Source: Ptiloglossa arizonensis (lineage: Eukaryota > Arthropoda > Insecta > Hymenoptera > Colletidae). From it: a DNA stretch of 64,000 nt. The notes beneath the pieces were generated by a model, which worked only from the letters and a program-made list of their open reading frames with translations, made no database searches and was not told where the DNA came from. Location of the stretch: assembly GCF_051014685.1 (NCBI RefSeq), contig NC_135058.1:7850811-7914810 (forward strand), written 5' to 3'. This document shows, piece by piece, positions 1 through 11,800 of this stretch. Each line of letters starts with the position of its first letter. Position 1 is the stretch's first letter. The position numbers and the translations under genes were made by a program.

Positions 1-860
1 GGAGGCAAAGGATACAGGAGAGGGGGGCAAAGCTGCGCCAATCGACGAAAGAAATTTGCTTCGACGTCCTCGAAGAATTCACCTCGTTCGAGGAACGACT
101 GGGGAGGAAGGGGGGGAAGAAATTCAAATATACGTTAAGCGTACCACTCGCGAACCAACCTCCCCCTCCTCTCTCTCCCCCGTGTCCTCCTTCGAGCGAC
201 ACGAACTGTTTACCCTCGGTTTCCACGGGCGGCGTTCTCCCGTAATTCTCGCTCGCGGAGGAGTGTTTTCGGCGAGGAATCGCGGCCGCGTTTCGAAAAT
301 AAAATCCCGCGGAATTGTAACGCGTTGCGGTCGTCCCGTTGGCGCAACGCAATCGTTCGAACGGCTCGAAACGACGCCGTGAAATACGTTGCTTGTACGG
401 GACCGTGTCGACGGCGGCGGTCTCTTCTCTCCCCGAAGCGATGCCGCGATATTAGTCCGCAAATGTGATCATTTTTACGGCGATAGACGACCACGCGCCG
501 TGGAGTCACTCACCGAAATGACTTCGTCGTCTTTAGCCCCTTACCCTCCCCGCGGTAGCCGCGTTAGCCTCACCGGTACGTCATTTTCGAAATTACTCGC
601 ACGCCTCGATTGTCCTCGCGGAAAGGGTGCGTTTCGACTACCCTGTCCGCTCGAATGTCTTCGTTATCGCGAACTGTACGCGAAAACGTTGCTTACGAAA
701 GTTACGGGGTTCGAGGTGGTGCATGGTACGGTACAAGTGATGTTTTTTCGTAAGGAGAAGCGCGTACGGAGGACAATTTTGTTTCTCTGTGTACCGTATT
801 TGATAAAATTACGTATTCCGAGTGGAGAAAGTATCGAGGTATACGTCGAGCCTTAAAGTA
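1..860. other. GC-richer block with overlapping open frames, no gene recognised
   Basis: This stretch is richer in G and C than the next 2 kb. It has purine-rich runs near 100-120 and pyrimidine-rich runs near 155-190. Open frames of 99-155 codons overlap on both strands, as expected when stop codons are diluted by GC. None has a recognisable domain, signal peptide or clear splice signals. It could be the edge of an exon or promoter region lying to the left, but nothing here decides that. Confidence 0.3.
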
Positions 861-2869
861 ATTAGAAAGGTCGGTGATTTTAGAAATTCTTGTTCTCCCC
901 TTAGCGTAGCAACTCCTGTTAACTTATCAATTTATGTGACTTTTAACATTTCGGATATTAGGTGCACACTAGAATAGTCGAAATTTTTACGTAGTGCAGA
1001 CCAAGTAGACAGAATTCAATGAATCAATTTTAAATCGGATGTCTCTTCGTTATGAATACAGTTTTAGTACGAGTACGTAGCAGTCCTTTCGTCATTGAAC
1101 TATTTTTCAATGAAATTAATAGGACGCATAAAATCAAATATCTTAAAAACCGTAAATTTTAATACAAATCTACCTTAGTATTTTTGTACCCAGAATACTC
1201 AAAATGGAGCATAAAAAGTAGGATATTCCATTTAAGAAAAGAAAATTTACCTTTGTATCTCTTTCACGTTTCCATCTATAAAAATACCATTCGTGCTATA
1301 TTATGTACCTTAAACTCTGCAATTTTCATCGTTAACATTTTCGCGTATTGTTCGTAATGACCATGATAATCAAGTGGACAGGATACGTGAAACACACTGT
1401 ATATTCACACTGTAGTACAGCCGATGGTGACCCGCTGCTTGCAAGTTACGTTTTCGCTTGTCACCGGATTGTACGATATCGTCGAGGATACCCGAAGTGC
1501 ACGGAGCAGATATTGCGTAAACACAGATGGGTAAACATAGTGCACACGAAAGTCGAAAACACGCGGGGCGTCGCAAACAAGATTGTGTGTATCCGTAAGA
1601 ATTCTTCTTACTCCCTTCGCGGAACAATGGGGGAATATTCTTAATCGAGAAGAGAATACATTTGCGTTTTCGTCGCAGAGGATGCTTAAATGTCAAAGGA
1701 GAATCGCTAATGCTGCTAAAGTAAGGGGATGAAAAGAATGCAGAGGAATCAATTTACGATTCTCTGTGTAGCTCTGACTTTTCTATCAGCCCTTTGTAGC
1801 TTTTCTAACCTTATCTTTTTTCTTTACGACGCTACGGTAAACGTGAAATATTTTTTCAGATCTTCGACTAATCTCTCACCGACGAAATCGTTCGTTCCAC
1901 AGATCCGAGGAAATTAATAATAAATACGAATCTGTAACTAGTAATAGCGACGTTAACGAGGATCGTAGTTGTCGGATATACATTAAAATTTACCGTTGAT
2001 CGCAACGGAATATTGCCCGTGAAGTGCCATAAATAAACTAATTAACTTTGTACGATTCAGGTCGGAGGTGAATGGTTTCTCGAAATTTTCGAATGTCGAG
2101 ACGGGATAATTATTTAAATCTATCTGTATGAAACACCGTTCCGTCCGGTAACCTGCATAAAGTTAACCGATAATAAAATCTAATCTACGCGGTCTTGTCC
2201 CGACACGACGTTTTTGTCCCGCAACAAATAATGTAAGTATGACAGTTATGAGACGTACAATCTCTCGCTTACCGTTACTTTTACAACAAAAGTGCATAGA
2301 ATAAAAAACATCGACAATTAAATTTTGAAACTTTTTACATCTGCATGCGGTAGAATCAATAGTAAATGAGGTATCGACGCCGATATCACTATATATCGTA
2401 CACTGCGGGAGTATCGACAGAATTGCTTATTATCACATATGGAGAATCATTCATTATTATATTTATATGTGATCCAAGAAATAAAATAGTAAAAATACAT
2501 TTTCGTCTATTTATTAAAAAAAAGCAAAAAGTTGGTGTTCCACAATAACTGACAAGATCTAAATTACTAGACGAAATCTCCATTCCGAGTAGGCTAATGC
2601 TTCCAATACTTTGCATACGATCGTGTACACAGAATTTCCATATCGACGAACAGAAACTGTAACACGATGGTTACCCGTACTTTCGTATGTTCCCTGTTTC
2701 TTTTATTTATTTCACCGCTTATCCGTGGCCATCGTCTGGCCAGGTAGTCTAGACACGCGCGTGATCGGACGAGTTCCCGGGAAGTCGTCCAACAATTAGT
2801 TCGGAAATTTAATAACAACTTCCTCGTCGCTTCGAATAGAACGAAGCAGGCCGATAAGCGGCTCGAGAA
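861..2869. other. AT-rich spacer, nothing recognised
   Basis: Stop-dense AT-rich sequence with only short open frames. A 62-codon plus-strand frame at 1,729-1,917 begins with a hydrophobic stretch that mimics a signal peptide. It then runs into low-complexity Phe/Leu/Asn sequence and has no downstream support. No RNA gene or transposon end is visible. Confidence 0.5.
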
Positions 2870-3660
2870 AATGAGAAATTATCGTGGCTCGGTTACAATT
2901 ACGGCGCGGGGAGCTAAATACCGACATCCAACATGCCTGGCAATTTTATGAAGTGATTTCTGGGGCGATCCTGTAATTGTCCCGGGCAATTTATTAAGCT
3001 TCGGGGAGCCAAAGGGTGGAGGTTACGCCGCGACGCCGCGCGGAGCGTTCGTGGCGATAAATATTTCCATTGAAGCTAAGAATCCTAAATTGGAGGGCTC
3101 GTAACTGGAAAGGTCAAACTCCTCTTCCAGTATCATTAAAATGAACGATTGAGCGGACTATCGTTCCGCGCGATCGGAAGGGGAAATATAAGCACTTTTG
3201 CTCGTGCCGCCTCACTTATAACCTTACTCGATATTGCTTGAATTATTGTGCCTGCCCGTACGAAGTACTCGCGTGCTTCGTATCGAGGAATCAAGTTACA
3301 AGCTGCGCTTCCATTTTGTGCAATTCCGTTTGCATATAGACACGTTCCTTGATAACTACCGCCATGTTATATAAGATTTACGACCCGACGCGGCAAATGT
3401 TACCGGGGGAGAGGTTCATCGAGGGAATATGCCCTTCGGTATAAACACGAATCTTAGAACAATTCCACTTCCGGCGATAGAACGTCGTTCACCGTGCACG
3501 GTATCCGTTACAACTTTCGAATCGGATTGGCTCCGGTAAGGAAACAATTCCGACACCGACTTAGCATAATTCGCCGATATTCGCAACAATAATGATTATT
3601 GGCTCTGTCGATTCCGCGGTAATTTAACTCTGTGGAGATCGCGACCTCGAAAATTGGCCA
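2870..3660. promoter_or_regulatory. candidate noncoding regulatory block
   Basis: About 800 bp with no open frame of 60 codons on either strand, yet of balanced, non-repetitive composition. It contains several homeodomain-like TAATT/ATTA cores and TATAA-like words. It lacks the monotonous TTCGAAA texture of neighbouring spacer, which is how conserved enhancers often look in insect genomes. The regulatory role is inference; comparison with related species would decide it. Confidence 0.2.
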
Positions 3661-6600
3661 ACCGGGAACTCAGAGATCGATTGTACGAAATGAAGTGTAC
3701 GAATACGTGAGAAATGTTTTATCGGGGTAAATAAATAATTTGGAATGACGAAGAAAAGTAAATAATGAATATTGAAACGGTGTTATATTACATGGATCGG
3801 TCAGAATACTTGGTCGATGGATTTGTAAAACGAATATGTAATATTCATTGAAAATAATAGTGTTACAATCGAGACGTAAAAATTTCACGCAATATTTGCA
3901 AAAATATTGATGTTATCGCTGTACACGATATGCCAATATTCGACTACGAACGATGAATATACAGAGAGATTTACTGTATCGTACAACAGCTAGTAATATT
4001 TTTTATAAAAAGAGTTCCTGCGTATCTAGCGGATAAATCGTAACTTTTGCGGTATTAATAATAACCGTGTGTTGTTGTTCATATTTGAGCAGGCTGCATT
4101 CGGCCGTTTATCGAGTTGAGAATTGTACCTTTATAATTGTCGTAAATACTTTGTCTCCGATACAGAATATTTTATCGAAGCCAACAAAGTTCAATATTTT
4201 GTTGAAAAATATTCTCTGAAATTATCGAATAGAATTTTTGCGTAATTACGTAATAGAATACTTCCCATTGATGTTGAATTGTGGTTTCCACCATCTTGGA
4301 AATTCGGCTTATCGTCAATCATTGAACTGCAAAGCGCATCACAGAGGTTCGATTAAATGCACTGAGAGACAACGTGTACGCGACCAAATGCAGAATTATG
4401 TTTACATTATAAGGATATATTTGATATTAAGGATCGCAGGATTTAATGCATTAGTTAGTCCTAGTAACTTAATACGTATCCGAATATAAACACGAATATT
4501 ACTTGGATATAACTCCATAAAAATAGTTGATCGTGATGGATCAATTTAAATTTATCAAATTTTGTGCGTAATTGACTTGTCCAAAACGGTCGATAATTCG
4601 TAGTTAACTATTGTCGTTTCGTGCTGAGCAATTCTTCGCAAGATTCTTCTATCAGTTTCACGACAAACGCAGTAAAATGAAGCAAGATGAATTATCGATA
4701 CTCGAGATACTACTAGGGTATCAATACCATTCGTTATTTCATTATTCCACCGACAAGAATAACGTCGATAATTTCACACATACATCTACGAGATATTCGA
4801 AATACTATTTCTAGATTCTTAATCTTTAAGAATCTCTTTTATTTTTAAAATACTGGTTTTTAGCTTCTCGTAAAGAGAATCACCTAAACTGTAATCCATA
4901 TTTCTGACCAACTCGGAAAGAAACAATCGTAAATACACCGGAAACCGTATCTCCCTCCGCGAAGTATTTTACGCATCAAAGTCGAATTCCCTCGAAATTA
5001 AATTTCGTCAATCTTTCCGCGCAAGACGGGAGTATAAGGTGATTTGTCATTCGGAGTAGCACGGATCCAGGCCAACCGTGGTCCAAATACGTCTCTGTTA
5101 TCTGTCGCGGTGTAACGAAGAATGACAGTTATTCCATCATCGCTGGGAAAGAAACGGTATTTCGGAACGATTGTTGGTCGGTGAAGTTTACAGTCTAAAC
5201 GTACACCGATTCCTTTAGCGTTGTTCGTAGATCGCGTTAAAAGGGATACATCGTCAAACGTGACCAAAGGCGTGCCAATTCTTCGGGCAGAAAACGATAG
5301 CCATCGGTATCGCCTCGTAATCGTTGACAGCATCGAAATCACTTCGGCCGAGTCACGTGGCACGCGAGCTGTGTCAACACGGAACCAACACCCAACGCCA
5401 CGTTGGCCCGACAGAGCTAAGTTAATCCGTTCGAAGCTCTTCTCGCATACTGAACAGCCTCTTAACGCGAACAAGGTGTTTTACCAAAGTGTCTTCGCGG
5501 CAGCTACTTAGGTATGTAACGCGGCACCTCGAGTTCCCGCACGTCTTTGACACCAACCGGCCGGAAATACTTTCGCGAGATCCTTCTCCTGATAATGTTC
5601 CACCCTCTCCTGGAATCGGCGAAACGGAAGCAACGAAACGAGCGGGACGGAAATTTCGGAGAGAAAGCCGACACCATCTAGCTGGAATTAACGAATAGGT
5701 GAAAAACACAATTGTTCGACAATTTTCGGGAAGAAAGGACGAAGAGGGGCGATCCGTAACAGAGAGGCGAGGATTGCGTAAATGTTTCGAGAAAAATTCC
5801 GATTCGCGAAATTAAGTACGATTAGAGAAAATGGAATATTTCGAGATATTTTGTCTCGGATCCTAACGGACTATATTACATCGTAAGTTTGGCAAAAAAC
5901 GACGCACGAGCCTTGGATTTCGACGCAGACCATGTCGTGACTCGACGTGGAACGCTGAATGTGTTCAGTTTCTGGAATTTTTCAATTCCAAGGTCTTGAC
6001 AACCGACCTTCTTCAATGATTTCTTACCTAGGATTTCTTGTTTCGTATAGAGAATGAAAAAGTTACGCTCCAGACCTCGAATTAACTTACTATAGACGTT
6101 ACCAGATTTTTCTTGGCTATACTTTTTTAATAAATCACAGTACCGCAGTATCGAGTATTTTATTATTTCCTTTTTTTTATCATTTATTTCACGTTAATCC
6201 TGTTGAAGATATTTGCACTTTTCGTATCAGGTGTTCGTTGTTTCTCGTTTTATTTATGCGACGCTTATTAGGTTTTCAGAATTTAGAGGGGCTGTTTAAC
6301 GTTCGTTTGCACATTTTACCGCGAGACATTAGCTTCTACTTCGAGCGTAATTAAAAGTTCTGGATTTTTTATACGCACGCACAATGTGCTGTCTGGTCGA
6401 AACCGGGTTAACGTCCGCGGAAACAGATGAACGGGGTAGAAGAAGACACAGGTATTAAACGAGGGAGACGGATGAAAGCAGAGACAGCATGGTTCATCCT
6501 TAAAACTTCATTTCGCGTCAAAAGTTGCGGTAACATGTTCTTTCAGTTTCGCGTAGAAAAATTATTCAGGATCTTGTCGTTTCCAACCTCATTAAAAGTG

Positions 6601-6964
6601 TGTTGCGCGCGATGAACTTCCACGGTATTACTAATCCCTGAACTCGTAATTCGGGCGGAGAGTTTTTGTCAATTAGTTTCTTTTATTACCACCTGGTCGA
6701 ATATTCGCGTGACCATGGTGCTAGTTTCTGTCAAGAAACGTACTTCGCTACGTCAAAGTTTCCAAACTTCAAAAGACTTTAATAGAATGCGCAAGATAGC
6801 GAGAAATCTAATCGCAATATTGATTTTTCGTCAAACCAGATTGTATTTAATTAGACGTTAAACCGTTAGAGTATTGATTGAAATATAACGAACGGTTTAA
6901 AAATATTAATTTTACCCCGATAGAAAGTTCATCGTTCGTAACTGGAATAAATAAATGAAATCTT
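3661..6964. other. AT-rich spacer, nothing recognised
   Basis: Mostly AT-rich, stop-dense DNA. Around 5,000-5,700 the GC rises, and overlapping open frames appear on both strands (158 codons minus, 96 codons plus). Their encoded sequences show no family features, and neither strand is preferred. I see no gene here. Confidence 0.45.
4813..4835. repeat. perfect inverted repeat, 10-bp arms, 3-bp spacer
   Basis: AGATTCTTAA and its exact reverse complement TTAAGAATCT are separated by TCT. The stem is short and AT-rich. It may be chance, a small transposon footprint or a dimeric binding site. Confidence 0.6.
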
Positions 6965-7130
6965 CGATATATTTCGGAACCTCGATACACCGATAAATTA
7001 CCACCACTGTATTTCGATATTTCGATATTTCGATGCGTTGGTAGTTCTATTACTTCGACACACCGATACGTCGATAGTTTTATATTTCGATACTTTGATG
7101 TTCCAGTTCAGCAGTTCGACAGATTCGAAG
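6965..7130. repeat. degenerate TTCGATA-type short tandem repeat
   Basis: The word TTCGATA and close variants (TTCGACA, CTCGATA, ACCGATA) recur about a dozen times, including an uninterrupted run of ATTTCGAT near 7,012-7,033. It looks like a decayed 7-9 bp microsatellite. Confidence 0.6.
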
Positions 7131-7779
7131 CTTTCAGATACCAAAATTCACGAGGCAAATGTTATATCCGTATGTAATTTATAATATAACTTATGAATCG
7201 GACCAACGTACATTCTGCACCGATTTTACAACTTCTCTCTTTCGTACGTTCCTGGAGGGTTTCGGTTAGAATCGGGAGTGTGAGAACATCAATGAGAATT
7301 TTTCAAGAATTTCCCTGTATTTTGCACACATCCTGCACGAGTCTACCGCATTGGGTATGCAGGTGTGCAACGCAGGCTCGTTACTCGTGCCCTTAATTTG
7401 AAATACGGGACAAAGTTTCCGTGAATCGACCGTGTGTCAATCGCTGTTGCAAAATAGATCCAAGCTTTCATCCCTCCGAGTTTCAATTACAATTTATATT
7501 TATTTTTTATCGTCTTTTAAAAATTTTGTCCATCGAAATAATAAATCGTACCAACGATAAGTCACCAAAGACCATTCCGACAACGAATCGAAAACGTTAC
7601 GATAAAAGGAAGATACTCGACTCGACATACTCTCGACAATGTTTAAATATTACTTAACCCCTACATAAGAATATACTTTCACGTCGTAACTATATACAAC
7701 CGAAGAGACGATACATCCAAGAAGAGTTTCTCCAAGTGGATTTCAACTGTACCTGACGTATATTTGGAAAAATATCAAC
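7131..7779. other. AT-rich spacer, nothing recognised
   Basis: Two short plus-strand open frames (67 and 78 codons) are present at 7,193-7,396 and 7,421-7,657. Neither has a domain, repeat or splice context that would support coding. Confidence 0.45.
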
Positions 7780-8190
7780 GTTTCGGCATGCTTGGGAGCC
7801 AGGGAGGCTAAACGATAACCAGATAAAAACTCCATCTCCACACTATCGCACCGCGCGGAAATTGAATTATCGCGAAATAGTTATTGAATTCAAACAGCGG
7901 CAGTTGGTAAGTTTGGAAAGGGTGTCGAGGACAAGCCACGATTAATGGCAGCAGGTGGTACGATTATACGATAAAATGTACGTGTTCGAGTGTGGTATCT
8001 GGAATAACCATACAAGTCTATATCCACAATGCATACACGATCCATGATAAACCGCAGCGCCTCGCTAGTTGTGATAAGCCGGTCACCATATCCGCACTGA
8101 AATGCATACGGGTTTACTTACCTTCCCCCGACTACCCATTTCATTGTGTTTTCTATACAATCGGCCGTGTATTCCTACAACCCTGAAAGT
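7780..8190. other. complex low-repeat block, possible exon or enhancer
   Basis: This block differs from surrounding spacer in being non-repetitive and less AT-rich. On the minus strand an open frame of about 68 codons ends near 7,903. It follows a possible acceptor near 8,098-8,100 that ends in TTTCAG. A very good minus-strand donor (GGAAG followed by GTAAGT) lies just upstream near 8,122, too close to form an intron with that acceptor. A plus-strand frame is also open at 7,992-8,186. The strands cannot be told apart, so I call it a candidate conserved block, not a gene. Confidence 0.2.
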
Positions 8191-8689
8191 GTTTTCGCGC
8201 AGCTTGAAAACCTCCTGTTTGCCATTCATCGCGTCATTCGACGTTGAATCGGAGTAGAAAAATGAAAGAAAATCGATAGACCCACGCTTGCACCGTGTGC
8301 TCGATCGATGATCACAGATTTTTACGAACCAGTCTAATCGACGGAAACAATTTATTTCCCAGCGTTTTCGAGCATTGGATTTTCGTCGGCTTTTGCAGAT
8401 AATTGAATAAAAATTGTACGCAATCGAGACAAATTTTGGTTTCAATATTAATGGAATCAATGAGTAATTATACTCCAAAAATTGCATAAGAAATATATTC
8501 GAGTAACGAAGTGTATATTCCGATAGAATTTGATAATATTTGATTAAATAGAATTGTATCCATGTTACCGTAATATAAACGTTAGGGAATGACTTTATTG
8601 AAAATAAATTAAGGATGTCGGTTCGAACATTGTACTTTTGACTAACCAACTACTATTATCTATTTAAACGTTTTCTTTCAAAGCGAATA

Positions 8690-8820
8690 TTCTCGAAAAT
8701 GTTCTCCACGAATCCTGCATCATCCTGGCCATTTGAAGCTGGCTCACGTTCTGAAGTGCAATCCCCCAAATCCTGCAGTGTCGTATCACCCTCATCTGTA
8801 CTCGAAAAAATGTGAAACCC
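8690..8820. other. CpG-poor coding-like block
   Basis: About 130 bp unusually poor in CpG for this window and rich in TCC, CCA and CTG words. Several frames are open across it on both strands. One minus-strand frame reads as acidic (Asp/Glu-rich) and ends at a stop near 8,665. A short plus-strand frame starts with ATG near 8,699. It could be a small exon, a conserved element or an old insertion. I do not recognise the product. Confidence 0.2.
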
Positions 8821-11800
8821 CCGAGGAACTCGCAAATGGGGCTACTCGAGTTTTAGTTTGCAATTAGAAACCTCGTATTCTTAAACTCTCGGTTCAGAGT
8901 TCGCGTGTTTTTTAATCCACGTGTCTGGCTCGAGTCTGGACAGGAGAAAACTGGGAGAAACTTTCCCGGTGTGAAGCATTACGATCGATCTAAGCCGTGA
9001 TTGATAAGAGAAATCTAGAAATCTGGACAGAAGTGTCAACGACCTGCATGGCAACGTTTAAGATCGATCATGATGGATCGGAACGTTAAAAAGTTCTTGT
9101 AAAACTGATGACGCGAACAGGAAGCAGTGTACCATAAAAGCCGCAACTGATTTTAAAGTAAGATCGCTAATCGCTTTGAAAACCGTCCACCCTGATAATG
9201 TTCCAGCCTGGATTTTATTAGCCATTGCGTGTTTAAACTTCAGTCACGTGTCGAAGGAAGATTTTAAACAACACGCGTGTAACGCGAGGACAGTATATTG
9301 CACAATGTTACAATAATTTTCGAGTGCAACGCAAATTCAGAGTTATTTTAAACTCTACACAGAGGCGAACACCGTGCAAATAATGAACTATGAGTATTTT
9401 TATAATTTACGTTTAAATTTGTTCCGACAACAGTAGGATTACAATTTCCTAATTGTAACTCACGGTAGTGGTTAACAATACAAAAATTGTAAATTATGAT
9501 TTTTCGAAGTAAGTTAACTTTTCTTAATCTACGATAATCATTCATAGGTACATAAATTCCCCTCGTACATTCGCTACTTAAAATGGTACGATAAATTCGT
9601 TTCGAATAATTTCATTTTATTATGACAAATATTATTATAAAATACTCTTTACATCGAGCTCATATTTTCAAGATCACCGACATTTTTTCTCGATTAATTA
9701 CGGTATTTATTATATTACGTTTCTCCGTTTCAGACAAAATTCTAATCATCGGTGATTATTCGTCTCTTCTTTACGCAGCTCGATTAATTTCTTCTTTTGA
9801 CAGTTCCTTCCTTAAGAGAATTCTTTATCGAAGCCTCGTCCCGTTGTTTCCTAAAAATCGCAAAGAGGGTTAACCGTGTACGACAGCGTTTTCCCAAGAG
9901 GGGTCCGCTCGTTTCGAAGTCCGGCCACGTCTCGGTGCATGCTGAATCGTTACGTGAGCCGGATATTTCGCTGCAATAAAATCTCATACTTGACGACACC
10001 CTCGTAAGTACGGGAAAACCTGGGGACAAAAATGGAAATGTAAATAAAGAACGATCGCTGGTTCGCGAGCGACGAGAGAATCCACGAATTATTCCATCGA
10101 TCATCGTTTACCAGAAATTCACTGACGGATCTGAGCTTATCGGAGCCCGAAGCTATCGCTCGGAGGGATCTTCTCCTCGGATGTTTCACGAAAGGCAAAC
10201 GTTATTATTATGAAAATATATTTATACTCCTACTAGTTCTCTCAGTCGTGTATTCTCGAGCCGTACAAATGATAAAGAACAGAAAAAAGTATCCATACGT
10301 ACCATTGCTACCGACAAAAAAATTCGCGAGAATGTCAAACTGTTGTACCAATAACCAAAAGGCTCAACAGGAAAAATAGAAAAACTCTGTACGTGTTTAT
10401 TTCATATCCCTAATAAAGTGCATCGAGCTTAAATAAATTAACGACACAGTTTGATATTCTTTTCTTCTCCCTTTATTGTAACTAAAATCTGTCTTTTGAT
10501 AATAGGTAATTATGTCCATCCTATTGGTTCATTTTCTTATTTATGCTACGATTCAATTATTGAGTTAAATCGATGGCATTTGAAACGAATTTCAAGCATG
10601 GAATAAAATTGAGAAAAGATTCGAAAGTGATTCGTGAGAATCATGTACGAAATTTTTCTTCTACGTTTCGGAACAGTTATATTTATAAGTGGAGGGTTCA
10701 GAAGCTATGTTAATTTCACGGTGAACCCGTCTGGACGTAAATCAGCGAACGATGACAGCGGATGAAGCTCAGTCGGGAACGTTACGTTAACAATTTGCGA
10801 CACGAACGTGTCATAATCGCGAGCGTGTAATCGCGTGCCACCGCGATTAGAAAAAACGGAGTTCGAAGCGGAGCAGAATCCGCGAACGGGGGGACAACGT
10901 TCTGAATAATTTGCACACGCGGGAAAACAGCGAATCTAGATGATCGTGTTCGCGGAATTCCAGCCGTGTAGTGAATCGTCGAGGATCTGATAAACGCATC
11001 GTTAGACACGGTTTCCAGAAAATGGTGTACAAAAAATGATACGTATCCAGCCCGAGCCCGATTCGAAGCCTAGCTTCGTCCAGCCGTGCACGACGCGTTG
11101 GGCAACAATTTCATTGTTTTGTCATTCGCATCGCGTTCTTTCCGCGCGATTAGGGAACGGTCACGTCAAAATGTGCTTCCACGCGTTTAGCGTCACAGAT
11201 AAAGGCTAATTGGACGAGAATACGCTCGGTCGATCGATGGAGCGATTTAACTGGCGGAATCGTGTACAGGGGCTGACGGAGCGAACCGATGCTTTCGTCG
11301 AACTTCCCTTTAACCCTTTCCTGCGTACTTTTTTCTTAACGCGAGAAAAGAAGCTTCTTTCTTTAAACGGTGAGAAATGAACGGAAAGACGAACGAAAAT
11401 ATTTTTCTCCTTCCGTTGAAACGTTAAGAAAGGTTTGTGTCTCGATCGATAACGTAGGATAAATCTTACTCACTTGAATGAAATATTTTTTAACGTCTAT
11501 GGAAATAAAGGAGCGTTGCAAAGAAATTTGACCAGACGAATGTTTGACTCTCGAAAGATGCACATCCGCTCACATCGTTCCAAACGATCAGAAATTAGCG
11601 CATAGCGAACCGTGAAACGAAAAATCGGCCATCTTTCCCCGCGTCGCGATATCAGATATTTTCAGCCAATCGGGACCAAGTTTCTCTAATAAATATCTGG
11701 GTCGAATCAATTTGCAGTACACTCGTGGCTTCGGCTTTCGATGTATCGATAATATTGACTTTACCGTCCCATGAACAGAGTAATGCTAATTAAGTAATAA

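Noticed and set aside
1729..1917. 62-codon frame with a hydrophobic N-terminus resembling a signal peptide
   Set aside because: The downstream sequence is low-complexity Phe/Asn/Ser, with no splice donor or conserved-looking tail.
4813..4835. Short hairpins (also at 16,680, 39,806, 46,108 and 48,088) as microRNA precursors or terminators
   Set aside because: Stems of 8-10 bp are far shorter than microRNA precursors, and bacterial-type terminators do not apply here.
8083..8649. 188-codon minus-strand open frame
   Set aside because: The sequence drifts from Ile/Tyr/Leu-rich to Arg/Ser-rich with no domain. Its start lies in AT-rich spacer. Only its splice-site end is kept as a finding.
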